DNA of 64,000 bases, from the NCBI RefSeq assembly GCF_036884655.1, contig NC_088335.1:40544501-40608500 (forward strand), written 5' to 3'. The notes under the pieces were generated by a model that searched no databases, was not told the DNA's origin, and saw nothing but the letters and a program-made list of their open reading frames with translations. Below are positions 63,943 to 64,000 of the stretch, piece after piece; position 1 is the first letter of the stretch, and every line of letters starts with the position of its first letter. Both the position numbers and the translations under genes were made by a program. Origin of the DNA: Musa acuminata AAA Group. Taxonomy: Eukaryota; Streptophyta; Magnoliopsida; Zingiberales; Musaceae.

Positions 63943-64000
63943 GTAGGTTTTTAGCCTTTTATATTTGAACTATTAATGGCAATGTTAACTATTATATTAA

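Overview
The window is plant nuclear DNA. It has spliced genes with GT..AG introns, one GC-rich intronless transcription-factor gene of the kind common in commelinid monocots, long AT-rich spacers, and a dense load of LTR retrotransposons. A non-grass commelinid such as a Musaceae relative is my guess from gene and repeat style; no single sequence proves it.

Layout. (1) 1-20.7 kb is a nest of LTR elements. It holds a minus-strand Ty3/gypsy chromovirus fragment (1-3730), a minus-strand Ty1/copia element that keeps only gag between about 2.2-kb repeat-filled LTRs (3731-11045), a truncated LTR (11046-11383), tandem-repeat DNA of a Tat-like element (11384-14347 and 20131-20670), a solo copia LTR with target-site duplication (TSD) ATTCG (12092-13421), and a complete chromovirus with TSD GGATC (14348-20130). 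(2) About 20.9-41.9 kb is a UFD1 gene (ubiquitin-fusion degradation 1, the CDC48/p97 cofactor). One 13.2-kb intron carries a non-autonomous LTR element (29800-34376) and a CRM-like chromovirus (35024-40947), which itself holds a solo LTR. (3) 42784-44037 is an intronless MYC-type bHLH gene of the bHLH14 kind, tail-to-head with UFD1. (4) 44.0-55.8 kb is AT-rich intergenic DNA with old element relics, a solo LTR with TSD AAAGA, a 29-base G run and a four-copy tandem repeat of about 300 bp. (5) 56395 to the window end is a multi-exon coiled-coil protein gene, similar to what I remember of the Arabidopsis At5g57410 family. Thirteen coding exons are visible and the gene runs off the right edge.

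The three host genes do not form a pathway. UFD1 is a housekeeping proteostasis factor, the bHLH protein is probably a jasmonate-response regulator, and the coiled-coil gene is of unknown biochemical role. The biology of the window lies mainly in its nested retroelements: clean TSDs that give an insertion order, a gag-only derivative, and a host gene that keeps good splice signals around a 13-kb transposon-filled intron. I did not find a convincing new defence or enzymatic system.
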